DNA of 64,000 bases from Aliiruegeria sabulilitoris (GCF_001558155.1 NZ_LOAS01000008.1:62001-126000); one strand, 5' to 3'; positions 9,726 through 19,019 are shown, counted from the stretch's first letter. A program made the numbers and translations. Notes: generated by a model not told the origin, from the letters alone.

Positions 9726-10919
9726 ATGACCGATTTCGCCTGGACAAGAGACCAGTTCAACCTGCCCGAGGGTGTGATCTATCTCGACGGAAATTCACTC
9801 GGACCGATGCCCAAGGCGACGCCCGCCCGCGTACAGCAGGTGATGGAGCCCGAGTGGCGCGACCAGTTGATCGGCGGCTGGGTCGGGGCCGGCTGGCACC
9901 TGGCGCCCGAACGTCTCGGCGACCGGATCGCGGCCATGATCGGCGCCGAAGCGGGGCATGTGGTTGTCGGCGACACGCTGTCGATCAAGATCTACCAGGC
10001 GCTGGCCGCCGCGCTCGCCCTGCGCCCCGACCGGCGGGTGATCCTGTCCGATACCGGCAATTTTCCCTCCGATCTCTACATGGCGCAGGGGCTGGCACAC
10101 ACCTTGGGCAATGGCACGCGATTGAAGACTGTCGCCCCCGAAGATGTCCCGGAGCATATCACCGACGAGGTCGCCGTGCTGATGCTGACGGAGGTGGATT
10201 ACCGCACCGGGCGGCGCCACGACATGAAGGCCCTGACCGCGAAAGCACATGAAGTTGGCGCGATAACCGTCTGGGATCTTGCGCATTCTTTCGGCGCCCT
10301 GCCGGTGGACCTAGCAGGATGTGGCGCCGATTTCGCCGCTGGGTGCACCTATAAATACATCAATGCCGGCCCCGGCGCCCCGGCCTTTATCTATGTCGCG
10401 CCCGAGCATGCTGGCCGCGCCTGCACCGCGCTGCAAGGCTGGCAAGGGCACGACGCACCCTTTGCCTTCGAGCAGGACTACCGCCCGGCCACCGAAGTCG
10501 TCCGCATGCGCGTCGGCACCCCGCCGGTGTTGCAACTCGCCGCGCTGGAAGCCGCGCTGGACATCTGGGAGCAGGTCGACATGAACGACATTCGCGCCCG
10601 CTCCATCGAACTTTGCGAGCGCTTCATTGCCGGTGTCGAAGCAAGATGCCCGCAGCTTCGCCTTGCCTCGCCGCGGGCTGCCGCGCAGCGCGGCAGCCAG
10701 GTCTCGTTCCATTTCGACGAGGGCTACGCCGCCATGCAGGCTCTGATCGCGCGCGGCGTGATCGGCGATTTCCGCGCGCCCGATATCATGCGTTTCGGCT
10801 TCACCCCGCTCTATATCGGCCCCGAGGATGTGGACCGCGCAGTGGAGATCCTAGCCGAAATCATGAACGGGGATCTCTGGGATCGCCCGGAATACAAGGT
10901 CAAGGCAATCATCACGTGA
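9726..10919 (+). CDS. kynU: Kynureninase
   Basis: A 397-residue fold-type I PLP enzyme. Diagnostic segments are YLDGNSLGPMP at the N-terminus, SDTGNFPSDLYMAQGL, WDLAHSFGALPVDL and CTYKYINAGPGAPAF, whose lysine binds PLP. Known of the family: hydrolysis of kynurenine or 3-hydroxykynurenine to anthranilate or 3-hydroxyanthranilate plus alanine, in tryptophan breakdown. No tryptophan dioxygenase or formamidase gene is in the window. Its stop overlaps the start of the downstream acetyltransferase (GTGA), so the two are translationally coupled. Confidence 0.95.
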   Translation: MTDFAWTRDQFNLPEGVIYLDGNSLGPMPKATPARVQQVMEPEWRDQLIGGWVGAGWHLAPERLGDRIAAMIGAEAGHVVVGDTLSIKIYQALAAALALRPDRRVILSDTGNFPSDLYMAQGLAHTLGNGTRLKTVAPEDVPEHITDEVAVLMLTEVDYRTGRRHDMKALTAKAHEVGAITVWDLAHSFGALPVDLAGCGADFAAGCTYKYINAGPGAPAFIYVAPEHAGRACTALQGWQGHDAPFAFEQDYRPATEVVRMRVGTPPVLQLAALEAALDIWEQVDMNDIRARSIELCERFIAGVEARCPQLRLASPRAAAQRGSQVSFHFDEGYAAMQALIARGVIGDFRAPDIMRFGFTPLYIGPEDVDRAVEILAEIMNGDLWDRPEYKVKAIIT

Positions 10920-11404
10920 ACTGGCAGATACGGGACGGTTCCGCCGCGGATGCGGTCGCCTGCATGGAAGTCTATGTCGATGCGGTGCGCAACGGGACAG
11001 GGCGGCATTACAGCGCCGCCCAAGCCATGGCCTGGGCACCGACCGATAACGTTGAAGACTGGTTGCCGCCTCGATTGGCGGCAGGCCAGACCTGGATTGG
11101 TTGGTCGGATCGGCGGGCAGAAGGGTTCCTGACCGTCACACGGGACGGGCATCTGGACTTCTTCTTTGTCCGTCCGGAGGCCCGGCCGGAAGGTTTGGCG
11201 GACGCGCTTTATGAGCGGATGATGGATTGGGCCGAGACGCATGATCTGGCCGGTCTCACCACCGATGCCAGCCACCTCGCCCGCTCCTTTCTGGAAAAGC
11301 GCGGCTGGCGGATGATCGAGGGCGAAACCACGATCCGCCACGGGGTTTCGCTGAAACGCTGGAAAATGGCCTGGCAGCGCAGCTCGAGGAAACCGATGCG
11401 CTAA
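10916..11404 (+). CDS. GNAT-family N-acetyltransferase
   Basis: A 162-residue protein with the GNAT layout: an N-terminal strand (WQIRDGSAADAVACMEVYVDAV), a central FFVRPEARPEGLADALYERMMDWA corresponding to the acetyl-CoA loop region, and HLARSFLEKRGWRMIEGE near the C-terminus. The canonical Q/RxxGxG/A acetyl-CoA signature is only loosely kept (RPEGLADAL). It starts at the GTG at 10916, overlapping the kynU stop, so it probably acts alongside kynureninase, though the acetylated substrate is unknown. Confidence 0.82.
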   Translation: MNWQIRDGSAADAVACMEVYVDAVRNGTGRHYSAAQAMAWAPTDNVEDWLPPRLAAGQTWIGWSDRRAEGFLTVTRDGHLDFFFVRPEARPEGLADALYERMMDWAETHDLAGLTTDASHLARSFLEKRGWRMIEGETTIRHGVSLKRWKMAWQRSSRKPMR

Positions 11405-11547
11405 GTCCCGGCCGAGGCTTCCCCTCCGGGAACGGCGCCTGCGGCGCCTTACCCGTTTGGGGCCGGGCGCGCGCTGTGCGCGCGTGTTGCTACGCTCCCC
11501 AGAAGGGGCAGCATCTGCGATGCTGGCGCGACGGGGGCGGACCTTCC
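11405..11547. repeat. Cluster of short palindromes between convergent genes
   Basis: Several small inverted repeats lie in 143 bp: GGCGCC/GGCGCC near 11435-11450, GCGCGCGCTGTGCGCGCG near 11466-11485, and GCAGCATC/GATGCTGGC near 11508-11528. They separate the ends of the plus-strand acetyltransferase and the minus-strand C26 amidotransferase and may act as terminators or REP-like elements. Confidence 0.45.
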
Positions 11548-12327
11548 CTAGGCTGACCTGTGCATTGGGAGCTTCCCGCGTGTTGCGGCCCAATCATCGA
11601 CAGCCCGGCCAAAAGCCTCGAATAGCGGGCGCGACACGGGATCCTGCACCGCGCGATATTCCGGATGCCACTGCACCGACATGGTAAAGCCCGGCGCACC
11701 TTCGACATAGATCGCCTCGGGCGTGCCATCTGGCGCGTAGCCGTCGATAACGATCCGCTTGCCGGGTTCCTTGATCCCCTGCCCGTGCAGCGTATTGGTC
11801 AGAACTTCCCTTGTCCCGTAGAGGTCGTGGAACCGCCCGCCCTCGTTGAACGTCACGATATGGCGGAGGGCGAATTTCTCCTCCAGCGTCCCGTCCGGCG
11901 GCATGCGGTGGTTCATTCGCCCCGGCAGGTCTCGGATTTCGGGATAAAGCGTGCCGCCCAAGGCGACATTCACCTCCTGAAAGCCCCGGCACACACCGAG
12001 GAAAGGCTGTCCCCGATCCACGCAAGCCCGGATCAGCGGCAGCGTGATCGCATCGCGCGCGCGGTCGAAATCGCCATGCGCTTCCGTTGCCGCCTCGCCA
12101 TATTCCTCCGGGTGAACATTCGGGCGTCCGCCGGTCAACAGGAACCCGTCGCACACCTCCATCAGGTCTTCCACCGAGACGAATCGCGGATCTGCCGGGA
12201 TCACCATCGGAACGGCGCCACACACCTCGGCCACGGCCTCCGAATTCATCGTGCCTCCAGCATGGGTCGGGTACTCGTCATTGATCAGGTAGTGGTTGCC
12301 GATAATGCCGACGACAGGTCGCGCCAT
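11548..12327 (-). CDS. Class I glutamine amidotransferase, peptidase C26 family (PuuD-like)
   Basis: A 259-residue protein of the gamma-glutamyl-gamma-aminobutyrate hydrolase family. The catalytic cysteine is in FLGVCRGFQEVNVALGG, and the histidine-glutamate pair in SVQWHPEYRA. DGFLLTGGRPNVHPEEYG is the oxyanion/glycine strand. Known members hydrolyse gamma-glutamyl conjugates in polyamine catabolism or related pathways; the actual substrate here is not evident because no puu genes are adjacent. The start at 12327 has GAGGGAAC just upstream. Confidence 0.88.
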   Translation of the reverse strand: MARPVVGIIGNHYLINDEYPTHAGGTMNSEAVAEVCGAVPMVIPADPRFVSVEDLMEVCDGFLLTGGRPNVHPEEYGEAATEAHGDFDRARDAITLPLIRACVDRGQPFLGVCRGFQEVNVALGGTLYPEIRDLPGRMNHRMPPDGTLEEKFALRHIVTFNEGGRFHDLYGTREVLTNTLHGQGIKEPGKRIVIDGYAPDGTPEAIYVEGAPGFTMSVQWHPEYRAVQDPVSRPLFEAFGRAVDDWAATRGKLPMHRSA

Positions 12328-12521
12328 GTTCCCTCGCTCAATTGCCTCACCGCTTCTGATACCGGCTAATCTGCAGGAGACAAAGCATCACCTTGCGGGA
12401 ATAGGCTCCACGCGCACGCAGCGTGTTCTCGCCGCTTCATTTGTGATGGTAGCCGAAAAAAGGCGCGCTGAACGTCTTTCTCGCGCACCATTTCAGCCAG
12501 CGACCGTCTCAAGCGAGGGGT

Positions 12522-12947
12522 TTAGATTTCGGCCACCAGGCCAAAGCGCTCCAAAGCCGCCTTGCCCGCGGCCGCGTCATTGTCGGGCGTGTCGCCGGTC
12601 ACACCGAGCCCGCCGATAACCCCCCCGTCGGCATCCCGGATCACGATGGCGCCCGGAACCGGAAAGATCTTGCCGTCGCAAACCTGCTGCGCCGAGGACA
12701 AAAACCACGAGGTCTCATCGCAGAGCTCCCGCATCCGGGTGCCCCCCAGCCGCATCATCACCGCGGCGTAGGCCTTGTTGCGCACGATATCGACGCCGCC
12801 CGGATTAGCGCCATCGGCCCGCTCCAACGCCAGCGGATGCCCGCCCGCATCGGCGACGACAACCGTCATCGGACGCAGCCCCATCCGTGCGCCTTCTTCA
12901 AAGACCGCGCGAAGGATCTTTCGCGCAAGTTCGGTATCAATGACCAT
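12522..12947 (-). CDS. GlcG/HbpS-family (DUF336) protein
   Basis: A 141-residue protein with the whole GlcG/HbpS fold: an N-terminal helix (ARKILRAVFEEGARMG), VVVADAGGHPLALERADGA, KAYAAVMM, and the C-terminal GGVIGGLGVTGDTPDNDAAAGKAAL. Known relatives include GlcG of the E. coli glycolate operon and the haem-binding HbpS of Streptomyces. It lies 204 bp downstream of malate synthase G on the same strand, and glcG-glcB adjacency in E. coli supports a link to glyoxylate metabolism. AGGAG precedes the ATG at 12947. Its biochemical role is unknown. Confidence 0.85.
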   Translation of the reverse strand: MVIDTELARKILRAVFEEGARMGLRPMTVVVADAGGHPLALERADGANPGGVDIVRNKAYAAVMMRLGGTRMRELCDETSWFLSSAQQVCDGKIFPVPGAIVIRDADGGVIGGLGVTGDTPDNDAAAGKAALERFGLVAEI

Positions 12948-13151
12948 CTGCCCACACTCCTGTATCTCTGTCAGGACCCAACCGGCCGGCCTGCATTGGG
13001 CATCCCAACGCAGGCGCCGATTCGCAGCATCTGCGCGGTCCATGCCATTGACTTATCGTTGAAACACGGGAGCGGCCACGCGCGTAAAGCGCGCGCCCGG
13101 CCCAACCATTTGCCCGTCGGCCGCGCGGCCCGCGGGAAACCGGCGGGAGCG

Positions 13152-15359
13152 CTACGCCTGCGGAGCAGCCGCGTTGGCGCGCTTTCGGGCTTCCTTCGCC
13201 TTCACCTGGCGTCGACGGTAATGCAGCGTCGGCTCGGTATATCCCGACGGCCAGTTGCCATCGTTGAACACCAGGTCACAGGCCGCCTGGAAGGCATGGC
13301 CGCCATATTCCGGCGCCATCGGGCGATAATCCGGATCGCCGGCATTCTGCGCATCCACCTTGACCGCCATCCGGCGCATCGCATTCATCACCCGAACATC
13401 GTCGACAATGCCGTGGTGGATCCAGTTCACCAGCGCCTGGCTCGAAATCCGGCAGGTCGCGCGGTCCTCCATCAGCCCGACATCGTTGATGTCCGGCACC
13501 TTGGAGCAACCCACGCCGTGATTGACCCAGCGAACCACGTAACCGAGGATCCCCTGGCAGCAATTCTCCAGTTCATCCTCGATCTCCTGATCGACCAACT
13601 CGCGTTCCAGCAGCGGGATGGTGAGCAGTTTCTCAAGCGAGGCACGCGGCCCGTTCGCCGCGCCAGCCGCAAGCTCCTCCTGCCGCCGCGCCACGTCCAC
13701 GATATGGTAATGCGTGGCGTGCAACACCGCCGCCGTGGGGCTTGGCACCCAGGCACAAGACGCGCCGGCCTGCGGATGACCGATCTTCTGCGCCAGCATG
13801 TCCGCCATCCGGTCCGGCATGGCCCACATTCCCTTGCCGATCTGCGCCCGCCCTTTCAGCCCGCAGGCCAGCCCGATATCGACATTGCGATCTTCGTAGG
13901 CCGACAGCCAAGCCGAGTTCTTCATCTCCGCCCGCGGCACCATGGCGCCGGCCTCCATCGAGGTCGATGTCTCGTCGCCGGTCCGGTCCAGGAAGCCCGT
14001 ATTGATGAAACAGACCCGATGCCTGGCCGCTGCGATGCAGGCCGCCAGATTGGCCGAGGTCCGGCGTTCTTCATCCATGATCCCGATTTTCACCGTGTAT
14101 CGGGGCAGGCCAAGGATCTCTTCCACCATGGTGAAGATGTCATCGGCGAAGGCCACCTCGTCGGGCCCATGCATCTTGGGCTTGACCACATAGACCGAGC
14201 CGGCCGGCGCATTGACCGGTCCGCCGCTGCGGCGCAGGTCGTGCAACGCAATGGAGACGGAGGCCACCGCATCCAGCAGCCCCTCGCCAATCTCCGCCCC
14301 GTCTTCCGTCAACACCGCCGGTGTCGTCATCAGGTGGCCGACATTGCGCACCAGCATGAGCGACCGCCCCCGCAATCGGGCCGGCGTGCCGTCGGGCCGG
14401 GTAAAGTGGATATCCTTGTTGAGCGCGCGCGTGAACGGCTTGCCGCCCTTGGAGACCTCAGCCGTCAGATCGCCCTTCATCAGGCCGAGCCAGTTGCGAT
14501 AGGCCAGCGCCTTGTCCGGCCCGTCGACGCAGGCCACGCTGTCTTCCATGTCCATGATGGTCGAAATGGCCGCTTCCAGCAGCATGTCGGAAATGCCCGC
14601 CGGGTCGTCCTTCCCGATCGGACTCTGCGGATCGATCACCAGCCGCAGATGCAGCCCATGCACCCAGAAGATCACCTCGTGCAGCGTTCCGTCATTCTCG
14701 CTCAGGACCGTTCCGGCGAAACAGGACGGCTGCTCCAGCGCGGTGAAACCCTCGCCGAGGCGTAGCCCGAGAATGCTGCCATCGAAGGTGAAACCGGTCA
14801 CATCAGCCCAGCGACCGGCGGCCAACGGCAACGCCTTGTCCAGATGCGCCTTGGCCCAGGCGATCACCGCGGCTCCACGGTCCGGATCGTAGCCGGCTCC
14901 CTCGGGCAGCGAGCCCAGCGCATCGGTGCCGTAAAGGGCATCATACAGGCTGCCCCAGCGCGCGTTCGCCGCGTTCAACGCATAGCGCGCGTTGGTGATC
15001 GGCACGACGAGCTGCGGCCCAGCGATGCTGGCCAGTTCCGGGTCGACATTTTCCGTCTGCAATTGAAACGGTTCCGGCTCTTCGCAGAGATAGCCGATAT
15101 CCTTCAGGAAGGAGAAATACGCCGGCCAGTCCGCTGGCCGGTCGCGGCTGGCAATGTGCCAGGCATCGATGCGCTGGTGAATCTTGGCACGGACATCCAG
15201 AAGCTCCCGGTTGCGCGGGCCGTATTCGGCAACCATCCGGGCCAGCCCCGCCCAAAAGGTCTCGCCATCGACCTCAGTACCGGGCAATGCCTCCGTTTCG
15301 ATGAATTCCGCCAGAGAGGTTTCGACCTGAAGCCCGCTTCGCCCGACATATCCGTCCAC
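13152..15359 (-). CDS. glcB: Malate synthase G
   Basis: A 735-residue enzyme of full family length. It begins with YVGRSGLQVETSLAEFIETEALPGT and carries the conserved blocks IMDMEDSVACVDG, RSLMLVRNVGHLMTTPA, KIGIMDEERRTSANL, FINTGFLDRTGDE and GASCAWVPSPTAAVLHATHYH. Known of the family: condenses glyoxylate with acetyl-CoA to malate. The GTG at 15359 was chosen because GGAGGAAT lies just upstream and it matches the usual N-terminus; a frame to 15398 adds thirteen residues. Isocitrate lyase is not in the window. The GlcG-like gene downstream may be co-transcribed. Confidence 0.95.
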   Translation of the reverse strand: MDGYVGRSGLQVETSLAEFIETEALPGTEVDGETFWAGLARMVAEYGPRNRELLDVRAKIHQRIDAWHIASRDRPADWPAYFSFLKDIGYLCEEPEPFQLQTENVDPELASIAGPQLVVPITNARYALNAANARWGSLYDALYGTDALGSLPEGAGYDPDRGAAVIAWAKAHLDKALPLAAGRWADVTGFTFDGSILGLRLGEGFTALEQPSCFAGTVLSENDGTLHEVIFWVHGLHLRLVIDPQSPIGKDDPAGISDMLLEAAISTIMDMEDSVACVDGPDKALAYRNWLGLMKGDLTAEVSKGGKPFTRALNKDIHFTRPDGTPARLRGRSLMLVRNVGHLMTTPAVLTEDGAEIGEGLLDAVASVSIALHDLRRSGGPVNAPAGSVYVVKPKMHGPDEVAFADDIFTMVEEILGLPRYTVKIGIMDEERRTSANLAACIAAARHRVCFINTGFLDRTGDETSTSMEAGAMVPRAEMKNSAWLSAYEDRNVDIGLACGLKGRAQIGKGMWAMPDRMADMLAQKIGHPQAGASCAWVPSPTAAVLHATHYHIVDVARRQEELAAGAANGPRASLEKLLTIPLLERELVDQEIEDELENCCQGILGYVVRWVNHGVGCSKVPDINDVGLMEDRATCRISSQALVNWIHHGIVDDVRVMNAMRRMAVKVDAQNAGDPDYRPMAPEYGGHAFQAACDLVFNDGNWPSGYTEPTLHYRRRQVKAKEARKRANAAAPQA

Positions 15360-15852
15360 GCCATTCCTCCACTGTCCTGGCATTCTTTCCTCGAACAAAA
15401 CCTATCAGAAATGTCGCCCGCATCAATCTGCGCCGAGAGATTAAGCGGTCGGCCTGCGGGAATACTCAAAAATAGTTGGCGGGCCAGAAGATCGCTTTTT
15501 CGGCGTCCTGCGGCTTTTTGCAAATTCTGACAATTATTGCATTCAATCCCACAGGCTCATGCGGAGTTGCGTGCCAAATCGGCTTGCGGGCCGCTCACAC
15601 AGGATCTCTCGTAAAGCCTTCGAGCAAGCGTTTTTGTCCCAGAGCTTGGCCCATGCAAGGTTGGGGTGGTTTCGTCCGGACAGGCGGTTACTGCCACACG
15701 GCAGATCCCACCTCGCGCCGTCCCGGACTCGTTCCTCGGTCCAGATCGCGCTTGCTCCCGAGGGTGATCGCCAAGGTCCGGGCAGGTCAATCTTGCCTCC
15801 GTTCGTTGTGGGCGGCCGCAAGATGTCACCGTTTGACATGCACCGGCATTGG
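15360..15852. other. Gene-free interval between glcB and cheD
   Basis: A 493-bp interval. The part near 15470-15560 is A+T-richer (ATTCTGACAATTATTGCATTC) and is a reasonable site for the glcB promoter. Long frames exist on both strands but overlap cheD and look like no protein family. I see no RNA gene. Confidence 0.45.
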
Positions 15853-16374
15853 TCAGAAAAGTTCGATCTCCGTCGTATTCGGGCGATGCGGCTTTGGGGG
15901 GATGTCGATTTTCTCTTCCGGAACCGCTTGCAGGAATTGTTGGCGAACCTTTCCCGTGACAGGCCAGAATTGTATCCTGCGCCCCTGCGTTCCTCCGAGG
16001 CTGCTGGCCAGACAAGGGATCCCTTCCCGCCGACAGAAGTCTTCCGCGAATTTTGCATTGGCCTGGCCGATATCGCTCAGCCCCGAGATCATCCGGGCGC
16101 CGCCAAACAGCTTCGCCTGAAGCCTGTTCTTTCTTGCCCCATGCCTTAGCAGGTCGTTGATGAGCAGTTCCATCGCATTGGTGCCTATTGAGCGGGACGT
16201 GATGTCTCCGCTTTTTCCGTCCGGCACCAGGATATGGTTCAGTCCGCCCAGCCCCGCGTAGGGATCCCAGAGGCAGGTGGAGACGCAGGACCCCAACAAG
16301 GTGGTGATATACGTCTCGGTGCACGCCGAAACGGCATGCTCCCCTTGCGTGACATGCAGGACATTTGTCCTCAC
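15853..16374 (-). CDS. cheD: Chemoreceptor glutamine deamidase CheD
   Basis: A 173-residue CheD. The catalytic pair is visible as LLGSCVSTCLWD (Cys30) and GGLNHILVP (His47), followed by NAMELLINDLL, KLFGGARMI and GQANAKFAEDF. Known of the family: it deamidates specific glutamines of methyl-accepting chemotaxis proteins and, in some species, interacts with CheC. Its start overlaps the cheB stop (ATGA), so the two are translationally coupled. No cheA, cheW, cheR or receptor gene is nearby. Confidence 0.93.
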   Translation of the reverse strand: MRTNVLHVTQGEHAVSACTETYITTLLGSCVSTCLWDPYAGLGGLNHILVPDGKSGDITSRSIGTNAMELLINDLLRHGARKNRLQAKLFGGARMISGLSDIGQANAKFAEDFCRREGIPCLASSLGGTQGRRIQFWPVTGKVRQQFLQAVPEEKIDIPPKPHRPNTTEIELF

Positions 16375-17420
16375 TTTGCGACAACCCTCGCATGCGGGGA
16401 CGCAGGCGTGCCGCGTCCGGTTTCTTCAAGAATGCCTGCGGCAATCCGATCGAGATCGAGTGTCCGGTTGGCGCCGCCGATCTCGGTGGCAACTCTTGGC
16501 ATCCCGTAAACGACACTGCTGTTGCGGTCCTGCGCGATTGTCTGCGCACCCGCCTGCCGCAATTCCAGCATCCCATAGGCACCGTCGCGGCCCATACCTG
16601 TCAACAGGACCGCCAGGACCCTGCTCGCAAAAGGTTTTGCCGAGCGAAACAGCATATCCACAGAAGGGCGATGCCCCGATACCTTTTCGCCGGCTCGCAG
16701 ACGACACATGATCTCCGTTCGCGTTTCCGACAACACCAGGTGGTTCTCACCGCCCGGGGCAATCCGGACCATCCCGGGCAGCAACCTCTCCCCCTCCCGC
16801 GCGAGCGCGACATCGGGGCGGACCCGGTTGGACAGGCGCTCGGCGAAGCTGACCAGAAAACTCTCTGGCATATGCTGGGTAATGACCGTGGGCGGGCAGT
16901 TTTCCGGGTAGCCCGCGAGCAGACGTTCCAGGGCATCAACCCCTCCCGTGGACGCGCCCACCAATACATACTTCCCGTTCCAGGTGTAACTGGAGGGGGG
17001 AGCAGTCACATTTGTCTGACGCGGAACAATTCTCGCATTCGAGGCAACGAAAACGCGATCCGCCAGCGTGTTGATCGTGTCCGGCGCCGCAGCGTTCGGC
17101 TTGCCGATGCAATCGACGGCCCCGAGCGAGAGCGCTTCGACCGCGGCAACGCTGCCCTTGTGAGTCTCCGTGGAGAACATCACCACCGGCAACGGGCGAA
17201 GCCGCATGAGCTTTTCGAGGAAAGACAGCCCGTCCATCCGAGGCATTTCGACATCAAGGGTGATGACGTCAGGGTTCACGCGCTTGATGACTTCCCGGGC
17301 TTCGAACGGATCTCCCGCCTCCCCCACGACGACAAAACGTCCATCTTCGGTCAGATGCCTTCGCACCAGGGCCCGAATGACCACGGAATCATCTACGATA
17401 ACCACTCGTTTCTTGCTCAT
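16371..17420 (-). CDS. cheB: Protein-glutamate methylesterase CheB
   Basis: A 349-residue two-domain protein. The receiver domain (1-120) has Asp10/Asp11, phosphoacceptor Asp56 in VITLDVEMPRMDG and Lys109. The C-terminal methylesterase domain has the triad Ser159 (VGASTGGVDAL), His185 (VITQHMPESF) and Asp281 (TGMGRDGAYGM). Known of the family: removes methyl groups from chemoreceptors when phosphorylated by CheA, resetting sensitivity. It is first in a two-gene unit with cheD. The TTGATCAA palindrome just before the start may be regulatory but was not assigned to any factor. Confidence 0.95.
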   Translation of the reverse strand: MSKKRVVIVDDSVVIRALVRRHLTEDGRFVVVGEAGDPFEAREVIKRVNPDVITLDVEMPRMDGLSFLEKLMRLRPLPVVMFSTETHKGSVAAVEALSLGAVDCIGKPNAAAPDTINTLADRVFVASNARIVPRQTNVTAPPSSYTWNGKYVLVGASTGGVDALERLLAGYPENCPPTVITQHMPESFLVSFAERLSNRVRPDVALAREGERLLPGMVRIAPGGENHLVLSETRTEIMCRLRAGEKVSGHRPSVDMLFRSAKPFASRVLAVLLTGMGRDGAYGMLELRQAGAQTIAQDRNSSVVYGMPRVATEIGGANRTLDLDRIAAGILEETGRGTPASPHARVVAK

Positions 17421-17950
17421 TGATCAATCACTCACATCCATCTAATTGAGAAAAGCCAACCACTTGGTGCAGATCCGCCTTCGGAAACCCTCCCGGTCAC
17501 TGTTACCACCCTTGTCTGTGCAAGTAGCCGGCGCCGCTGCCACGCTGGCCCGCCCAGCCGGCACGATTGCGGTCATCCATGCGCTCGGTTTCTCGGGCCT
17601 GGGTCCGAGATTCGGACGCCCCGCAATTGCCTCGACCGGCACGCCCATCCGGAAACCCGATCAAATAACCAAGCGTGTCGAGCAATCTCATCCGTTGAAG
17701 ACCTCCAGATAACGGCCGGGGCGCAATGCACCGTTTTCACGCAACGAATCGAGAAAATCCGCAGCCTTCTCCCGCGAAGACTGGCCCGAAGGCGTGAAAA
17801 TTCGCTTAAGTGGAAAGGAAACAGGGGCTGGAGCGTCCGTCGGGCGATCTTGACATGGATCATGCAACCCCCGGGGTCACGGAGGCTAGACTCCGAAGGC
17901 CCGGGTGCTCATCTCCTGGGGTGACGGCAAATGGAAGGAGCCTCGTGCCC
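17421..17950. other. Gene-free interval upstream of cheB and the cNMP-binding gene
   Basis: A 530-bp divergent region between cheB (minus) and the cyclic-nucleotide-binding gene (plus). Only short frames cross it, and none resembles a known protein. It must hold both promoters. A ribosome site, GGAAGGAG, is seen at about 17933-17940. Confidence 0.45.
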
Positions 17951-18409
17951 ATGGAACGGATCGAAACCCTGCTGGCCGAACATCCCGATTTCTTCGCTTT
18001 CGACCACGAAGAACGCCGGCAACTTGCGCGACATGCGCGGGAGGAGAACTTTCCCGACGGCAGCACGATCTTCCAGGAGGAGGACGAGGCGGATGCGGTT
18101 CTGCTGCTTCTCGAAGGGGAAGTTGCTGTTCAAAATGCCCTGCCCGGACGCGATCCAGTCCGAATCGAAACGCTGGGACCGGGCGATATACTCGGATGGG
18201 CCTGGCTGATGCCGCCCTTCCGGCGCATGTCCGATGCGGTGGCAATCGGCGATGTCCGTGCCGTCGCCCTCGATGCCGCGGGCGTGCGCGCGCTATGCAA
18301 TGCGCATCCCGAACTTGGCTACCGGCTCTACCAGAACTGGCTGCCACATCTCGCCGATCGTTTCCGCGCACAGAGGCTGCAATTGCTGAGCGCGTTGGCA
18401 AGCCGCTGA
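17951..18409 (+). CDS. Cyclic nucleotide-binding domain protein
   Basis: A 152-residue single-domain protein with the CRP-type effector fold: FFAFDHEERRQLARHAREENFPDGSTIF, DEADAVLLLLEGEVAV, the phosphate-binding cassette region ETLGPGDILGWAWLMPP, and DVRAVALDAAGVRALC. There is no C-terminal DNA-binding domain, so it is not a CRP-type regulator. Similar stand-alone proteins (for example HoxI) are encoded with NAD(P)-linked [NiFe] hydrogenases. The next gene is a hydrogenase-maturation-type protease. The ATG at 17951 follows GGAAGGAG by about 10 nt; a GTG at 17945 is also possible. Confidence 0.8.
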   Translation: MERIETLLAEHPDFFAFDHEERRQLARHAREENFPDGSTIFQEEDEADAVLLLLEGEVAVQNALPGRDPVRIETLGPGDILGWAWLMPPFRRMSDAVAIGDVRAVALDAAGVRALCNAHPELGYRLYQNWLPHLADRFRAQRLQLLSALASR

Positions 18410-18566
18410 TTTCCATAACAGGCGTTCGAACACACCCCCCCCATGCATTCGCGCGCCTTGAAATCGGGCGCTCGGCAGACATATCTCAATTGGTGTTATC
18501 CTGTTGTTCCGCTGGAAGCGTCCTGTCGCCGATTTCACGGCGAAGGCTTTCCATGGAGAGTTGATC

Positions 18567-19019
18567 ATGAGCCTCCCGTCGACGACATTCTGCATTGGGC
18601 TGGGAGCCGATAACCGGCATGATGGCACTGTTGGCCTGTGGCTGGCGCGGACCCTGACCGCGCGCGGAGCGACGCAATGCGTTGCGCTGTCGCGCGATGA
18701 CGCGGCGCTGATCGAAGCCATGGACACCCATTCCGATGTGATCCTCGTCGATGCGACCCAGTCCGGCCATGCGCCCGGAACCATCACCCGCTTCGACGCC
18801 AGCGCCGCTCCGGTTCCGCTCAATGTCTTTCGTCATCCTGTCGGCAGTGTCGGCGCCGCCGAGGCGGTGGAAACGGCCCGCGCGATGGGCTGCCTGCCAC
18901 CGAAATTGCAGCTTGTCGGAATTGAGGGGAAGGATTTCTCTCCCGGTACCGGCCTGACCCCGCAAGTGGAATGGGCGGCCGCGCGCCTGTTGGACGAACT
19001 GCTGCAGAAGATCGGCTAG
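18567..19019 (+). CDS. Hydrogenase maturation protease-family protein
   Basis: A 150-residue protein with the HybD/HycI pattern: N-terminal IGLGADNRHDGTVGLWLARTL, where Asp replaces the usual Glu ligand of the family, then VILVDATQSG with the second Asp, and VFRHPVG carrying the histidine. Known of the family: nickel-dependent endopeptidases that clip the C-terminus of the [NiFe] hydrogenase large subunit. No hydrogenase subunit or hyp gene is in the window, so it is either orphaned or serves a distant enzyme. GGAGAG lies 6 nt before the ATG. Its stop overlaps that of the convergent hydrolase by 3 bp. Confidence 0.72.
   Translation: MSLPSTTFCIGLGADNRHDGTVGLWLARTLTARGATQCVALSRDDAALIEAMDTHSDVILVDATQSGHAPGTITRFDASAAPVPLNVFRHPVGSVGAAEAVETARAMGCLPPKLQLVGIEGKDFSPGTGLTPQVEWAAARLLDELLQKIG

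Noticed and set aside
15557-16582. A 341-codon minus-strand frame over cheD and the end of cheB
   Set aside because: It overlaps both genes in another frame, and they have intact catalytic motifs and ATGA coupling.
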